Source: Whalleya microplaca (lineage: Eukaryota > Ascomycota > Sordariomycetes > Xylariales > Xylariaceae). Taken from it: DNA of 64,000 nucleotides. Location: assembly GCA_022497155.1 (NCBI GenBank), contig MU385750.1:310001-374000 (forward strand), given 5' to 3'. The notes beneath the pieces are model-generated. The model did not search any database and was not told where the DNA came from. It saw nothing but the letters and a program-made list of their open reading frames with translations. Made by a program: the position numbers and the translations under genes. This document shows, piece after piece, positions 55,324-64,000 of this stretch (position 1 is the first letter of the stretch; every line of letters begins with the position of its first letter).

Positions 55324-56209
55324 TAGATCGGCCCGTCACGCCACCCGACAGCCACAAGGGCGACGTTGGAATCACCGTGGAACACGGATCCGGGTCCGGT
55401 ACTTCCTCGCCTCGGGAGCCAGAGAGCAGTGAGGGCTCTATCACGCTAGACGAACAGGTAAGCCATTTCTAGAACCTGCCACAACACTGAGGATTGAATT
55501 GTCATTGACGCGCCTTTCGTACCGAAGTCACCCGATACCTTCTTCCTCTATGTGCATCCCGACTCGTCCGACACCGACTGGGCCGGCTTCACCGCCAGGA
55601 AGTGCCTGCAAAAACAGAATTACATCTCGCAAGAGGCAGCTCGCCGATTGAAGCGCGCATCGACGATTGAGACGAAACATAGGCTGGTGTGGCATGCGAA
55701 GGGAAACGTGGGAAACGGAATGGACAATAAGACGAGGCGGTCAACTTTTGTCGTCGTCCTAGATAGCAGGCTAGATGCCGATGTGGCCCTAGGCTCGGAA
55801 TGGCGGACAGAAGAACACGACGAACCAGATGACACTTCGTCCCATCAACCCACACAGGAGCAACCCTCGAGCATAGGTGAGTCAGCTTGAGAATCACGCT
55901 GGGTGGCCTGACTGACGTGTAGTAGATGCCAAGGTCCAGCCCTGGCTCACTCAGCAAGACCGCCAAACCGTAGTGATGCCCGGCCCCGAATACCCGCCAG
56001 ATAGCACGGTGTCGGCTATCGATTGCGTGTATGCAGTGCATGCCAACCATTCCAGAGTTAGCATGGCAACATTAGACGCAATCAAGACGTTAAGCATCAA
56101 TTCCAACACGGCCGGACGAACTGAATATATCCAGGACCTTCCGTTTCCACCTAGTCATCGGATTCGGCCGTCGCAGCCGCCGCATCGTCGTGAGAGAGGG
56201 CCCACCTGA
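55047..56209 (+). CDS. Hypothetical Pro-rich protein
   Basis: No family recognised. Exons 55047-55457, 55528-55876 and 55923-56209 join in frame to 348 aa (GTAAGC/AAG, GTGAGT/TAG; the last acceptor could be one codon later at 55925). The N-terminal 75 residues look folded and helical (MLEGAIGSAFEDNDVPENI, FLLVHERDIFNMFMRF). A tract of ten prolines encoded by perfect CCG repeats follows, then a Ser/Glu/Gly-rich acidic linker. The second exon has another structured-looking block (FFLYVHPDSSDTDWAGFTA, then ARRLKRASTIETKHRLVWH) ending in an acidic Gln-rich stretch. The third exon ends in a basic Pro/Arg tail. Consistent splice signals and frame keeping across three exons argue it is real. Function unknown. 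Confidence 0.7.
55290..55322 (+). repeat. (CCG)n coding microsatellite
   Basis: About eleven CCG units encoding the poly-Pro tract; on the other strand it yields an artefactual poly-Arg frame. Confidence 0.95.
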
Positions 56210-58254
56210 AGCATTCCAAGAACAACATGACTTTTTCTTAAGATGGCCGCTCCATCACAGGAAGCAGGCTCAAGCTTTCCATAGACACCGGTAGCCACTG
56301 CAGGGATACTATACTCGTCAGGTGAGGAGGTATCATCAACCACAAGGAGCCTAGCATAATCGCCATTGCACGGAGTCAGCGTAACAGCTGTGTACTACTG
56401 CTCCAGACGAGTGGCCCTGTGGCTGGGGGCCCGTGTTCCTAGCACGGCTCTTTTAAAGGCATCTGGTGTGAGTCGATGTCAACCGCAGAGAGCCGTACAC
56501 AACAGCCGATCAATATATATTGGTCTGGGCAATATACCATAGTATAACCGCACGATACCAAGTACGTGCAATACCTCACAACACGAGTTCAGTCCAGAGG
56601 GATGGGAGACGGTGCGAGCTCGGTAAGAGAGACGACGCCATTACCTTTATGTTGTATGGTAGATAACGAGACATGGGCTGATGAAGAGCAGCACACGCGA
56701 TTGCTACTATGCACTCCATGGCCTTCGGGTGGCAACGAGTATGAATGCCCAACGACACGGACCGGTCTTCCAGAAGGAATCTCTTCATTGGTGCCCGCGA
56801 GTATCGTTCCGGTGGAGCATATGAGAGGAGAGGAAAACTTTATTTTGATCTCGAGGGCGGTCAGAATTGGAAGTGTACGGAATCGAGGCACGGTTCTGCC
56901 CACGTAACACGATTTACGTATGCATACATGTTGACATACGTATATTACTGTACTACCTAAACAGTGAACACGCTTCCTTCTCGTGTTCCCCAGGATCCCA
57001 TGTGGGTCCCTCGGTAAACTGGATCAGGTCAGCAATATAACCTAATAATACAACGTACATAGAATGTATGTACTCTGTAGCGAGGGGTCTATCTTCAAAT
57101 TATGCTGTCTTCTTAAATTTCGGGGTATTCTATTTCCTGAACTCTGCTTCCCTCAAGCGACTATTACATTGTATTGGTCTCTACTTGCACTCTTTCGCTA
57201 GACCTGACAGGTACGAAACGGTGAAATCCCGTCGGAAGCATTAGCGAAATCTGGGGTGGCCCAAGCTCAAACTATGTAACCTACGCAATACGGGCTGCCA
57301 GGTGCACCTCGTACGTAGGGCGTGACAACCCTCCAGAGAGCCAGATTTTCGAACATACATACTTCCTATACATGATCCGCAATCTATCATAGTATATCTT
57401 AAATGTTATTCCAAAGTGCAACCCATTTACACCTACATAGCTACATTCGTACGCACCTAGCCATACGCCTAATTGACATGATTCAACCTTCGTTCTCTCA
57501 AGTATCCTCAGCTGCCTCGCGAGGATGAAGTCGTGCCCCAATCCGATCGCTCAGCACCGGGCAAAAGGCCGACCCTGGCGGAGCAGAAGTTTACCAACTG
57601 CTAGTGAAATAACCCATCATTTTCAGAAGGGCCACGATAATAAAATCCCGTATATCTAGTTATATTAACACATAAATAGTGGTTGCGCTAGTACCCTGTT
57701 TACCGATCAATTTCTTGGAGGTTCATTTCGGCCAACCGCGACCCCGTATTTGTAGATATATTGATCAATCAACCAGCCAATGCGTGCCTATCTCCTACCT
57801 GCACCGCGTATCGTAAGTCCGCAATTACCATTCGCCGGAATGAGGGACATGCGGTTGCTTGGTGCACTGAGCTGTTGGTGGCCTGGGTTCTTGAGAATCG
57901 GTAGACGTCGTTAATCGCTGTGGGTAAAACTCATTAAATGAGCGCGGCGTGGAAGGGTAAAGAAAGGGGAAGGCTGCTACACTCCAACATGCTAACAAGA
58001 AAGCATCATTATAATGCCACCTAGCCCGTTCATCAGTGTCCGATCCGTAACTCATAGCTCTATCAGAATATACAGCTATATACTGAGTATAACTACTTCT
58101 CTACATTTGAACGACATTGCCACGATTCGACTACCTACAACTGTAGTCAACCAGATGAACTCCCTCTAGTTATCTTCCTGCCGCCTCCTCTACTCAACGT
58201 CTTTCAATCATCGCCCTTCAAACGCTCTTTTCTCACGTCCAGCCCTTAGACACG
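56210..58254. other. Intergenic, nothing convincing
   Basis: Frames at 56566-56907 plus and 56589-56903 minus overlap each other and lack family features. The right end is the 2EXR promoter with a pyrimidine-rich leader. Confidence 0.45.
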
Positions 58255-59595
58255 ATGGACAACGAGGGGGCCAGCCTCCCCAGTCACCATGTCCCAGATA
58301 CTATCCCAGACCTGTTGAACAGACTGAGTACACAAGACCTCCTTCGGCACCTTGTGAGCCGGATTGATGACCAACATGCCAACGATCACAAGATATCGAT
58401 ACCTTCGAAGAGTTTCCCGAGGGGGGAGCTTAACAGTCATCAACGATCTATCCAATGCAGGGTCGTCGGGCAACAACATCAGGGTTTCAACGCAGTTCAG
58501 GAAAGAGTCCAGGATATCGGTAGCAATACAACAGGTTGGTGCCAGGGACAACATGGGATCAAGACTCTCGAAAGCTTAGTAGCAGACGAAATGCACGCTG
58601 AATTGAAAGCCCTGCGGGAAGAGACACGCCTGCTTCGCAGCTACATAGGCAATTGTCAAGATGGCAACTCGGCCAGGTTCCCCCAATTCAGAAGATTTCC
58701 GCCAGAAATCCGACACATGATTTGGAATTTCGCTGTTCAAGGCAAGATCCTCGAGGTCCGAGAGGACATGTGCCCAGATGACAACGAAGAGGCCGGTTCA
58801 ATGGTTGACGCTCATTACGAATTTGTGTCACGACGCCCTCCACCCAGTATAACTCAAGTCTGCCGAGAAGCGAGGGCTGTTACTTGCGGAAAAGGCAAGC
58901 TTGTATCAATCCAGACCTGGCAACCCCGTCGTGACGCCGCAGGTAGAGCAACAGCATTCTATCTAGATAAGCAGTGGACCTGGTTCGATCCACATAGGGA
59001 TACCCTATATCTCGACCTGCGTTGCCCGTATCTGTGTCATGACGACGCATTTTCTGACCTCTTAGGCTGCGTCCGTCATGTGACTTTCGACGCCTTCCAG
59101 AGTAGACACTTGCTCTATTCTCTGCTAGATCGAAACGCCTGCCCGCAACTAGAGTCTATCGATATCATCGGAGCCTGGCTTGTGCAGCCCGGGTTCAGCA
59201 ACCCGGAGCTGGAAATCCCCCTCTTTGGTGGCGAGCGCCACATTTCCATCCCCATGAAAACCGGCGACCTCAACGATGCAAAAGCTGCCTTTGACGAACT
59301 GTCCCTCAAAATAGCCCGGAGCTACTCTTCCCTTGATATAAGCTATCTTGAGGAATTCTTCAGCTCGCCTGTCGAAGGACTACTATCCATAAATAGTTCA
59401 ACCTTGGAGATCATACGTTGGAAGGAGTTCCCGAAACGTATCGCGAACAGGTGGATCCGTGAATACGGCCGATCCGAAATCGTGCTGGACCGTATCAGAA
59501 GGCTCAGAACAATGATAGACACCTCGGCCATCCGTCGGGTCTGGTGGCTCACTCGAGACTCTCGCAACGCCACCGGATGTATGAGATGGGGTTAA
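58255..59595 (+). CDS. 2EXR domain-containing protein
   Basis: A 446-aa single-exon protein of a large, fungus-specific family of unknown function. The defining 2EXR domain begins near residue 142 with FPQFRRFPPEIRHMIWNFAV, followed by VREDMC, PSITQVCREARAV and the Trp/Tyr-rich AFYLDKQWTWFDPHRDTLYL block and LGCVRHVTFDA. Upstream of it is a 140-residue N-terminus with a short coiled coil (MHAELKALREETRLLRSYI). The C-terminal half is not assigned. 2EXR genes are commonly multicopy in Pezizomycotina and often sit in variable regions; no biochemical role is established. Start chosen at the first ATG after a pyrimidine-rich leader. Confidence 0.9.
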   Translation: MDNEGASLPSHHVPDTIPDLLNRLSTQDLLRHLVSRIDDQHANDHKISIPSKSFPRGELNSHQRSIQCRVVGQQHQGFNAVQERVQDIGSNTTGWCQGQHGIKTLESLVADEMHAELKALREETRLLRSYIGNCQDGNSARFPQFRRFPPEIRHMIWNFAVQGKILEVREDMCPDDNEEAGSMVDAHYEFVSRRPPPSITQVCREARAVTCGKGKLVSIQTWQPRRDAAGRATAFYLDKQWTWFDPHRDTLYLDLRCPYLCHDDAFSDLLGCVRHVTFDAFQSRHLLYSLLDRNACPQLESIDIIGAWLVQPGFSNPELEIPLFGGERHISIPMKTGDLNDAKAAFDELSLKIARSYSSLDISYLEEFFSSPVEGLLSINSSTLEIIRWKEFPKRIANRWIREYGRSEIVLDRIRRLRTMIDTSAIRRVWWLTRDSRNATGCMRWG

Positions 59596-59950
59596 GTAAT
59601 CGGGCATCGTGATTAAGTACTAGCGTTGGCCTTGATTTGACACTGACTAATAATAAATCGTAAAGTTCAATCCCCCATTCTTATTGATGGTACTTGACAA
59701 AGTGTGAAATCAATCGTGCCCAGCTTTAGGCTGTAAGCCGGACGTGACCTTGGTTGAGTCCATGGGGCATGGAGGTAAATGTATGCTGTCTGTACTTGTA
59801 TCTATTCTGTCATATATTTAATTCCATTGAAGATTCTGTACAAACTTTCTTGGCTGTTCTCAACGTGATAAGGGGAGATCGAGCCAACTCACCTTGCGTC
59901 CTTCCTACTTGCATAAGACTCATCATCGTCAGTAAAGGATTACCTCCAGG
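59596..59950. other. Short intergenic region, possible leader exon
   Basis: Probably holds the true first exon of the next gene: short ATG-initiated stretches at 59763 and 59769 are each followed by a GTAAAT donor. Confidence 0.35.
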
Positions 59951-60913
59951 GTGGCTGAGCGTATTGCTTCGCTGATTTCGAAGCTTCCTGGCTTCGACTT
60001 CGAGAACAGCGTCACCAATCTTGTCACGAAGGAACCTATCCTCTTGTTTCTGGCACCCGCCGCTGATTCCAAGAAGGACGATGAAATTGAGCGTGATGTC
60101 ACCGAGTATTTTTGTGCCGTCTTTTACAGATGCCACGAAACATTCAATCAACCTGGGGTTAACGAATCTGTTCTCGGGCACCGAGAGTGGCATCTGGCAT
60201 CCGTTCAACTCGCCCAGGAAACCCACTGGGAACATTTTCGTGGCGCGGGAAGCATGCTACACTCTTTCATGAACACCATCAGCATTGCCAGAGCCAAATT
60301 TCAAGAGGCAAATGACGATGCTTCCATCGACACCCCCGGCGAGGTTGCGCAGATGTTCGACAAGCTCATGAAGCCCTTCTATGTGTCCACTTTCCTTCCG
60401 ATGGGAACACAGCCGCAGAAACGTGAGAGAACTAAGCACTCTAGTACGGAAGTGCTGCCACCCACGAAGCTTGTGAAACTCGATGAGGAGGGCCTAGCAA
60501 AGACCAACAACGACCAAGCTGTAATCGAGGGGCTCCGACAGAGAATCGGCCAGCTAGAGGTGATGTGCGAAAAATCACAGAGAGAACAGCGTGCTCTTAA
60601 ACTCCAGGCGCTTGTCACGAAGAAGGTCCACGGCAAGGAGCTCGCAGACGCCAATGAGAAGATTGCCAATATTGAGATGCAACTCAACAAGCAGTGTGAA
60701 AAGACCGACGAACTCCGCGCCGCGAATAAGAAACACAAGAGAAACATCTCGAACCTACTGGACGAACTGGACGAACGGCGCGAGAAGTCTAAAAAGGATG
60801 ATTTCACCATTGATCACCACTTGCGAGTCGTAGCACGTCTCTGGGGACGAGTTCACCGGTCTGCCAATGTCAGCATGGATAGTCAGAAGGCGAAGCGCTT
60901 TGAATTCTCCTAG
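59951..60913 (+). CDS. Coiled-coil protein, hypothetical; 5' end unresolved
   Basis: A 320-residue frame whose first codon is GTG, so a spliced upstream exon must supply the ATG; I see candidate donors at 59775 and acceptors at 59949 or 59959 but cannot choose. The N-terminal half looks globular (IASLISKLPGFDFENSVTN, then HREWHLASVQLAQETHWEHF). From about residue 195 the sequence is a strong charged coiled coil (IEGLRQRIGQLEVMCEKSQ onward, and NEKIANIEMQLNKQCEK) up to LDELDERREKSKK. The frame ends at TAG 60911-60913, yet the same frame stays open for a further 23 codons and ends in the acidic PDEDDYD. No family recognised. Confidence 0.65.
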   Translation: MAERIASLISKLPGFDFENSVTNLVTKEPILLFLAPAADSKKDDEIERDVTEYFCAVFYRCHETFNQPGVNESVLGHREWHLASVQLAQETHWEHFRGAGSMLHSFMNTISIARAKFQEANDDASIDTPGEVAQMFDKLMKPFYVSTFLPMGTQPQKRERTKHSSTEVLPPTKLVKLDEEGLAKTNNDQAVIEGLRQRIGQLEVMCEKSQREQRALKLQALVTKKVHGKELADANEKIANIEMQLNKQCEKTDELRAANKKHKRNISNLLDELDERREKSKKDDFTIDHHLRVVARLWGRVHRSANVSMDSQKAKRFEFS

Positions 60914-62255
60914 GAAGGGATTGAAAGATTCATGCAGAAGAAGATCCAGGTGGAGGTAGAACCAGACGAGGACGATTACGACTAGGTCGTTGCAATTAAC
61001 ATCCTCTCTGAGAGTGCGAGTCACAAAACGATGATAGATGCCAGCGAAGAGGACTCGACTCGATTAAGATTTGGCAGGAAAGGGAAGAAACCAGCACACG
61101 GAGAATATGGAGGGCCTTTGCTGGGCAGTACCGTCTATGCTATATGAGGCAAATGTTAGTACGAGAAGTCGGGCATGTAATGTGCCTGATACCACGGAAT
61201 GGGATGACTGTATAAAGTATAAAGTAGAGGTCAATGATGACAACATGTAGACGAACTATACACAGACAAAATAGAGCTGAACAATCAACACAGAGTTGTT
61301 ACGACCGGCGGAGCATGGAAGCCTTTAATTTCACATATGTCCAGCATGTTGCACTTCAACAATGTCAAACTCAGTATCAGCTCTCCCTTGAGCATGTGTC
61401 TCATTGCGGAAATTCCTACCAACCCTTATCTTGTCCACCGCGGCGCCACCCCAGGAGTCCATGCGCCACCAGTAAGTCATGTTAGAGATCTGACAGGTTA
61501 TCATGACGATGGGGCAGAGGGATCATGGCAATGGTATATCTTCGTAAATGCAGAATATGCTGTGTCATAGATATAGAAGGTGTATAGTCCCATCGAAAGA
61601 TGATCATTCGGGGGAACTTACGTGACAGTAGATGGATGCGCGGAAAAGTTCTGTGGCGACTAGAAAATCAGGAAGTGCAAATTTACAATCCAGACAATGA
61701 AGAATACAGCGCGAGGTTAGCTTTAAAGCGTACACAGAGTGCTGCTTGCTTGACAGGAATGGGGATGGAAAAGCCAGGAGATTAATCTTTGGTGGTGTGG
61801 CGCTGGAAGTGAATTGGAAGTTTGGTTTCACAATAAATGTACCTAGGTACGGAACCTGAATACAGTAGAAAATTCTCTGGCAATCACGGACCAACCTACC
61901 TACGTACTTACCTACGTACTAAGATATATATACATAATTAAAAGACGTGTCAGTAACAAGCCCTATGGGTTCTTCTGGTCTGGTACAGCGGCCTGGTATG
62001 TAAGCTGGTGGGGTCAGGGGGAGACGTGGGTTCAAATCGGCTATTGAGCGAGCAAATACCAGATGCGTTAGGGACTTATGGCAACTTCGCTAGAGTGTGG
62101 TAACCCGTCTCATTATAGCAATCTGGCGGCGCCCACTCTGTATCAGGTCCAGAAGGCTTACACTGCTCGATTTTTTTTTCGATTTTTTTTCTATACATTT
62201 CATTAACTGTATTGATTACAGAAGACATGGGCCTAATATATATCATCATATATCC
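60914..62255. other. Intergenic, convergent 3' ends
   Basis: Begins with a 23-codon in-frame continuation of the coiled-coil gene (to 60985). The rest contains only short, unsupported frames and a T-rich stretch near 62170-62195. Confidence 0.5.
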
Positions 62256-64000
62256 TTACTTCCGAGCCTTACCTTTTCGCGTCCTGGTGGAAAAGCTTCT
62301 CCAATAATCTTGAGTTATCTGGGGCGCGATATTGACAGCATCCTCCCAAGTCTCTTTCTCTTTTGGAGACCATTGATCGCCTTCCCAGCGTACCTTGTAA
62401 GACCTCACCTGTCTGCGTGACACACCCTTGGGCCGGTGATCGAGCAGAGCCTCGACGGGGTATTCAGTTCTCCCGTTTTCTGAGCAAGTGTCGTCGCTAA
62501 CATTATAGTCATCGTCACTAACGGTGTTGCGGCTCGGCTCGACTCCGAGGCTACAGTCGGATGAAATACTAAGAGCCGCTAACGTAGAGGCATTCGAATG
62601 TGGAGAAGCCCTCTTTGATAGACTCGAAGCTGGCGTTGATGGTTGGCGCTTTGTAGGACAGTTCGCAAGACCTTTACTAGAACGTAGATTCATCTGATGT
62701 CGAGAAGGTGATGGACTTACCTTGGCGCTGCTCAGAGTAGCCGGGTGCGAGGTCGGCGCTACGATGATCTCAGGGATTGTAGTCTTGGCGCCCTTCGATG
62801 AGCCTCTGTTCGACTTCCTATCCCGATGTCCCGCCGCACGAGGCCTAGCAGTTCTGGCATGACCACGACGAGTTCCGGGAGATGCAGAAGACTGGAAAGG
62901 TGCCTGCTGAGGACATGACGACGGGTTGGACTGGTGAGTCCATTGTGGGTAGCCTAGCCACTGCGGTATTAACATAGGCGGGTTCATAGGCGGAACGGTG
63001 AAGGGATAAGGCATGTATGGCATATAACCACCCATCGGCGACATCACGAAATGCGTAGGTGGGAAACTAGACGGCGGCATAAGCGAGTTTGGGTCGAAAG
63101 GGACGGTCCCCGTATCCGGGGTTATAATACCTGCACCGGGCATCCATGGAAGAAACTGGGGATCCATCGCCACCTGCTGCGCCGTCGTCGACAATAGGTT
63201 CCGGTCCAGAGCCGATGAGGCGAAGTTATCGGAGCTTCTCCCCAACCCCCTCTCCCACCCTAGATCCGGGGAGTACGCCCAGGGAACGAGCGCGGGATCC
63301 TGATCACCCAACAAGGCGGCAAGACTCTCCATACTCCCGCTCTGGAGCTGCGACCAAACCTCGACGTCCCGAGGCCAGGGCGTAGCGCCCTCGTCCTTCT
63401 TGCTCCATCCCTCCACGACCAGCCCCAGACCCATGGAGGTGCCCCAGTTCTGCTCGGGGTCGGCCTCCCGGCCCGGCCGCACGAAGGCCTCGCCCCGCGC
63501 GGTCTTCAGATCCCACATTTTGGCCATCTGCGCGAGCACGCCCTCGGCGCAGCGGATCACGTGGTCGAGGCGCTCCCGCTGCTTCAGCGGCTCCTGTCGC
63601 TGCTCGAGCACAGCGTCGGTGACGGGGCTCTCGCCCTGTTCCCCGGCGGCCCCGGCCTGGGAAAGTGTCCGGGTAATCCGGGCGCGATACGTCTCGGCGA
63701 GTGCCAGCTCGACGCCTGTCTTGAAAAAATGAGCCGCCATCGCGAGGACGGCGGGGTCGGAGCGGAGGAACGGCTGCAGGAAGCCGGTATCGCCGTCCCA
63801 GCTATCGCCGGTGTGGACGAATTGGTGGTACTTGACCCAAACGGTACATTTCCAGCCTGCGCCTGTGTTTCTGATGTGAGTATCAGTTGTGGCTGTGGTT
63901 GTGTTAGCGGTCACGTCCCATCTACAGACGTCTCGGCGCTCAATCCGGCAGCAGCCGCTATGCCACGGGCACGCCTCCTCGAGTCTGGACTGCCCAAGGC
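62256..64000 (-). CDS. Chromodomain protein, 5' end beyond the window
   Basis: A probable chromatin-associated or chromodomain-type protein, partial at its N-terminus. The frame is open to the right edge in two ways: straight through (frame with GTG at 63914, reading ACPWHSGCCRIERRDVCRWD, Cys-rich), or with a 44-bp intron between 63914 and 63871 that shifts to another open frame. The visible start codon is GTG, so 63914 is not the true start. The N-terminal part has a conserved-looking block (WKCTVWVKYHQFVHTGDSWD, then AMAAHFFKTGVELALAETY). A disordered Pro/Met-rich middle (MPYMPYPFTVPPMNPP) and basic Arg/Lys linker follow. The last 60 residues form a chromodomain: YPVEALLDHRPKG, SYKVRWEGDQW and ETWEDAVNIAPQITQDYW, with aromatic-cage candidates Tyr and Trp. 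Such lone chromodomains in fungi occur in heterochromatin proteins and in retroelement integrases; no integrase is seen. Confidence 0.8.
   Translation of the reverse strand, partial: LGQSRLEEACPWHSGCCRIERRDVCRWDVTANTTTATTDTHIRNTGAGWKCTVWVKYHQFVHTGDSWDGDTGFLQPFLRSDPAVLAMAAHFFKTGVELALAETYRARITRTLSQAGAAGEQGESPVTDAVLEQRQEPLKQRERLDHVIRCAEGVLAQMAKMWDLKTARGEAFVRPGREADPEQNWGTSMGLGLVVEGWSKKDEGATPWPRDVEVWSQLQSGSMESLAALLGDQDPALVPWAYSPDLGWERGLGRSSDNFASSALDRNLLSTTAQQVAMDPQFLPWMPGAGIITPDTGTVPFDPNSLMPPSSFPPTHFVMSPMGGYMPYMPYPFTVPPMNPPMLIPQWLGYPQWTHQSNPSSCPQQAPFQSSASPGTRRGHARTARPRAAGHRDRKSNRGSSKGAKTTIPEIIVAPTSHPATLSSAKVSPSPSRHQMNLRSSKGLANCPTKRQPSTPASSLSKRASPHSNASTLAALSISSDCSLGVEPSRNTVSDDDYNVSDDTCSENGRTEYPVEALLDHRPKGVSRRQVRSYKVRWEGDQWSPKEKETWEDAVNIAPQITQDYWRSFSTRTRKGKARK

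Noticed and set aside
55104..55385. Minus-strand frame with poly-Arg
   Set aside because: Complement of the (CCG)n tract in the Pro-rich gene.
62010..62045. GGGTTCAAATC, resembling a tRNA B box
   Set aside because: No A box or cloverleaf can be folded upstream.

Overview
The window is nuclear DNA from a filamentous ascomycete, most likely a Sordariomycete. The support is gene content (HET-domain protein, HeLo-domain protein, 2EXR protein, Zn2Cys6 regulator, DHA2-type MFS transporter, tail-anchored Ubc6), short introns of about 45-150 bp with GTRNGT donors and CTRAC branch points, monocistronic genes on both strands, and intergenic DNA rich in TACCTAGGTA-type words and ACAT microsatellites. 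I find 22 probable protein genes, one probable broken gene, and no rRNA, tRNA, CRISPR array or intact transposon. Exon boundaries were derived by hand from splice signals and reading-frame continuity.

Layout. 1.6-22.8 kb is mainly housekeeping: ubc6 (ER ubiquitin conjugation), a coiled-coil/zinc-finger-like protein, a FAT1-type very-long-chain acyl-CoA synthetase ending in a peroxisomal AKL signal, a degenerate amidoligase-like protein, an SDR, a hotdog thioesterase split into eight exons, a Lys-rich nucleolar NOL8-like protein and a Ser-rich two-TM protein. 22.8-31.4 kb is almost empty and holds one tiny copper-metallothionein-type gene. 31.4-41 kb is a metabolic/transport block: small membrane protein, a second SDR with a GC-AG intron, a polytopic membrane protein, a DHA2-like MFS exporter and a Zn2Cys6 transcription factor.

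41.6-53.8 kb looks like an accessory self/non-self or cell-death island: a HET-domain protein, a secreted HEXXH (DUF6055-like) protein, a HeLo-domain protein with a C-terminal pseudokinase, a decayed coding fragment, and a divergently transcribed kinase that keeps all catalytic residues and carries a degenerate retropepsin-like tail. The head-to-head pairing of an active kinase with a HeLo-pseudokinase has the same domain logic as mammalian RIPK3-MLKL and is the most interesting item here. The right end (55-64 kb) holds a Pro-rich hypothetical protein, a 2EXR protein, a coiled-coil protein with an in-frame amber codon near its end, and a chromodomain protein running off the right edge.
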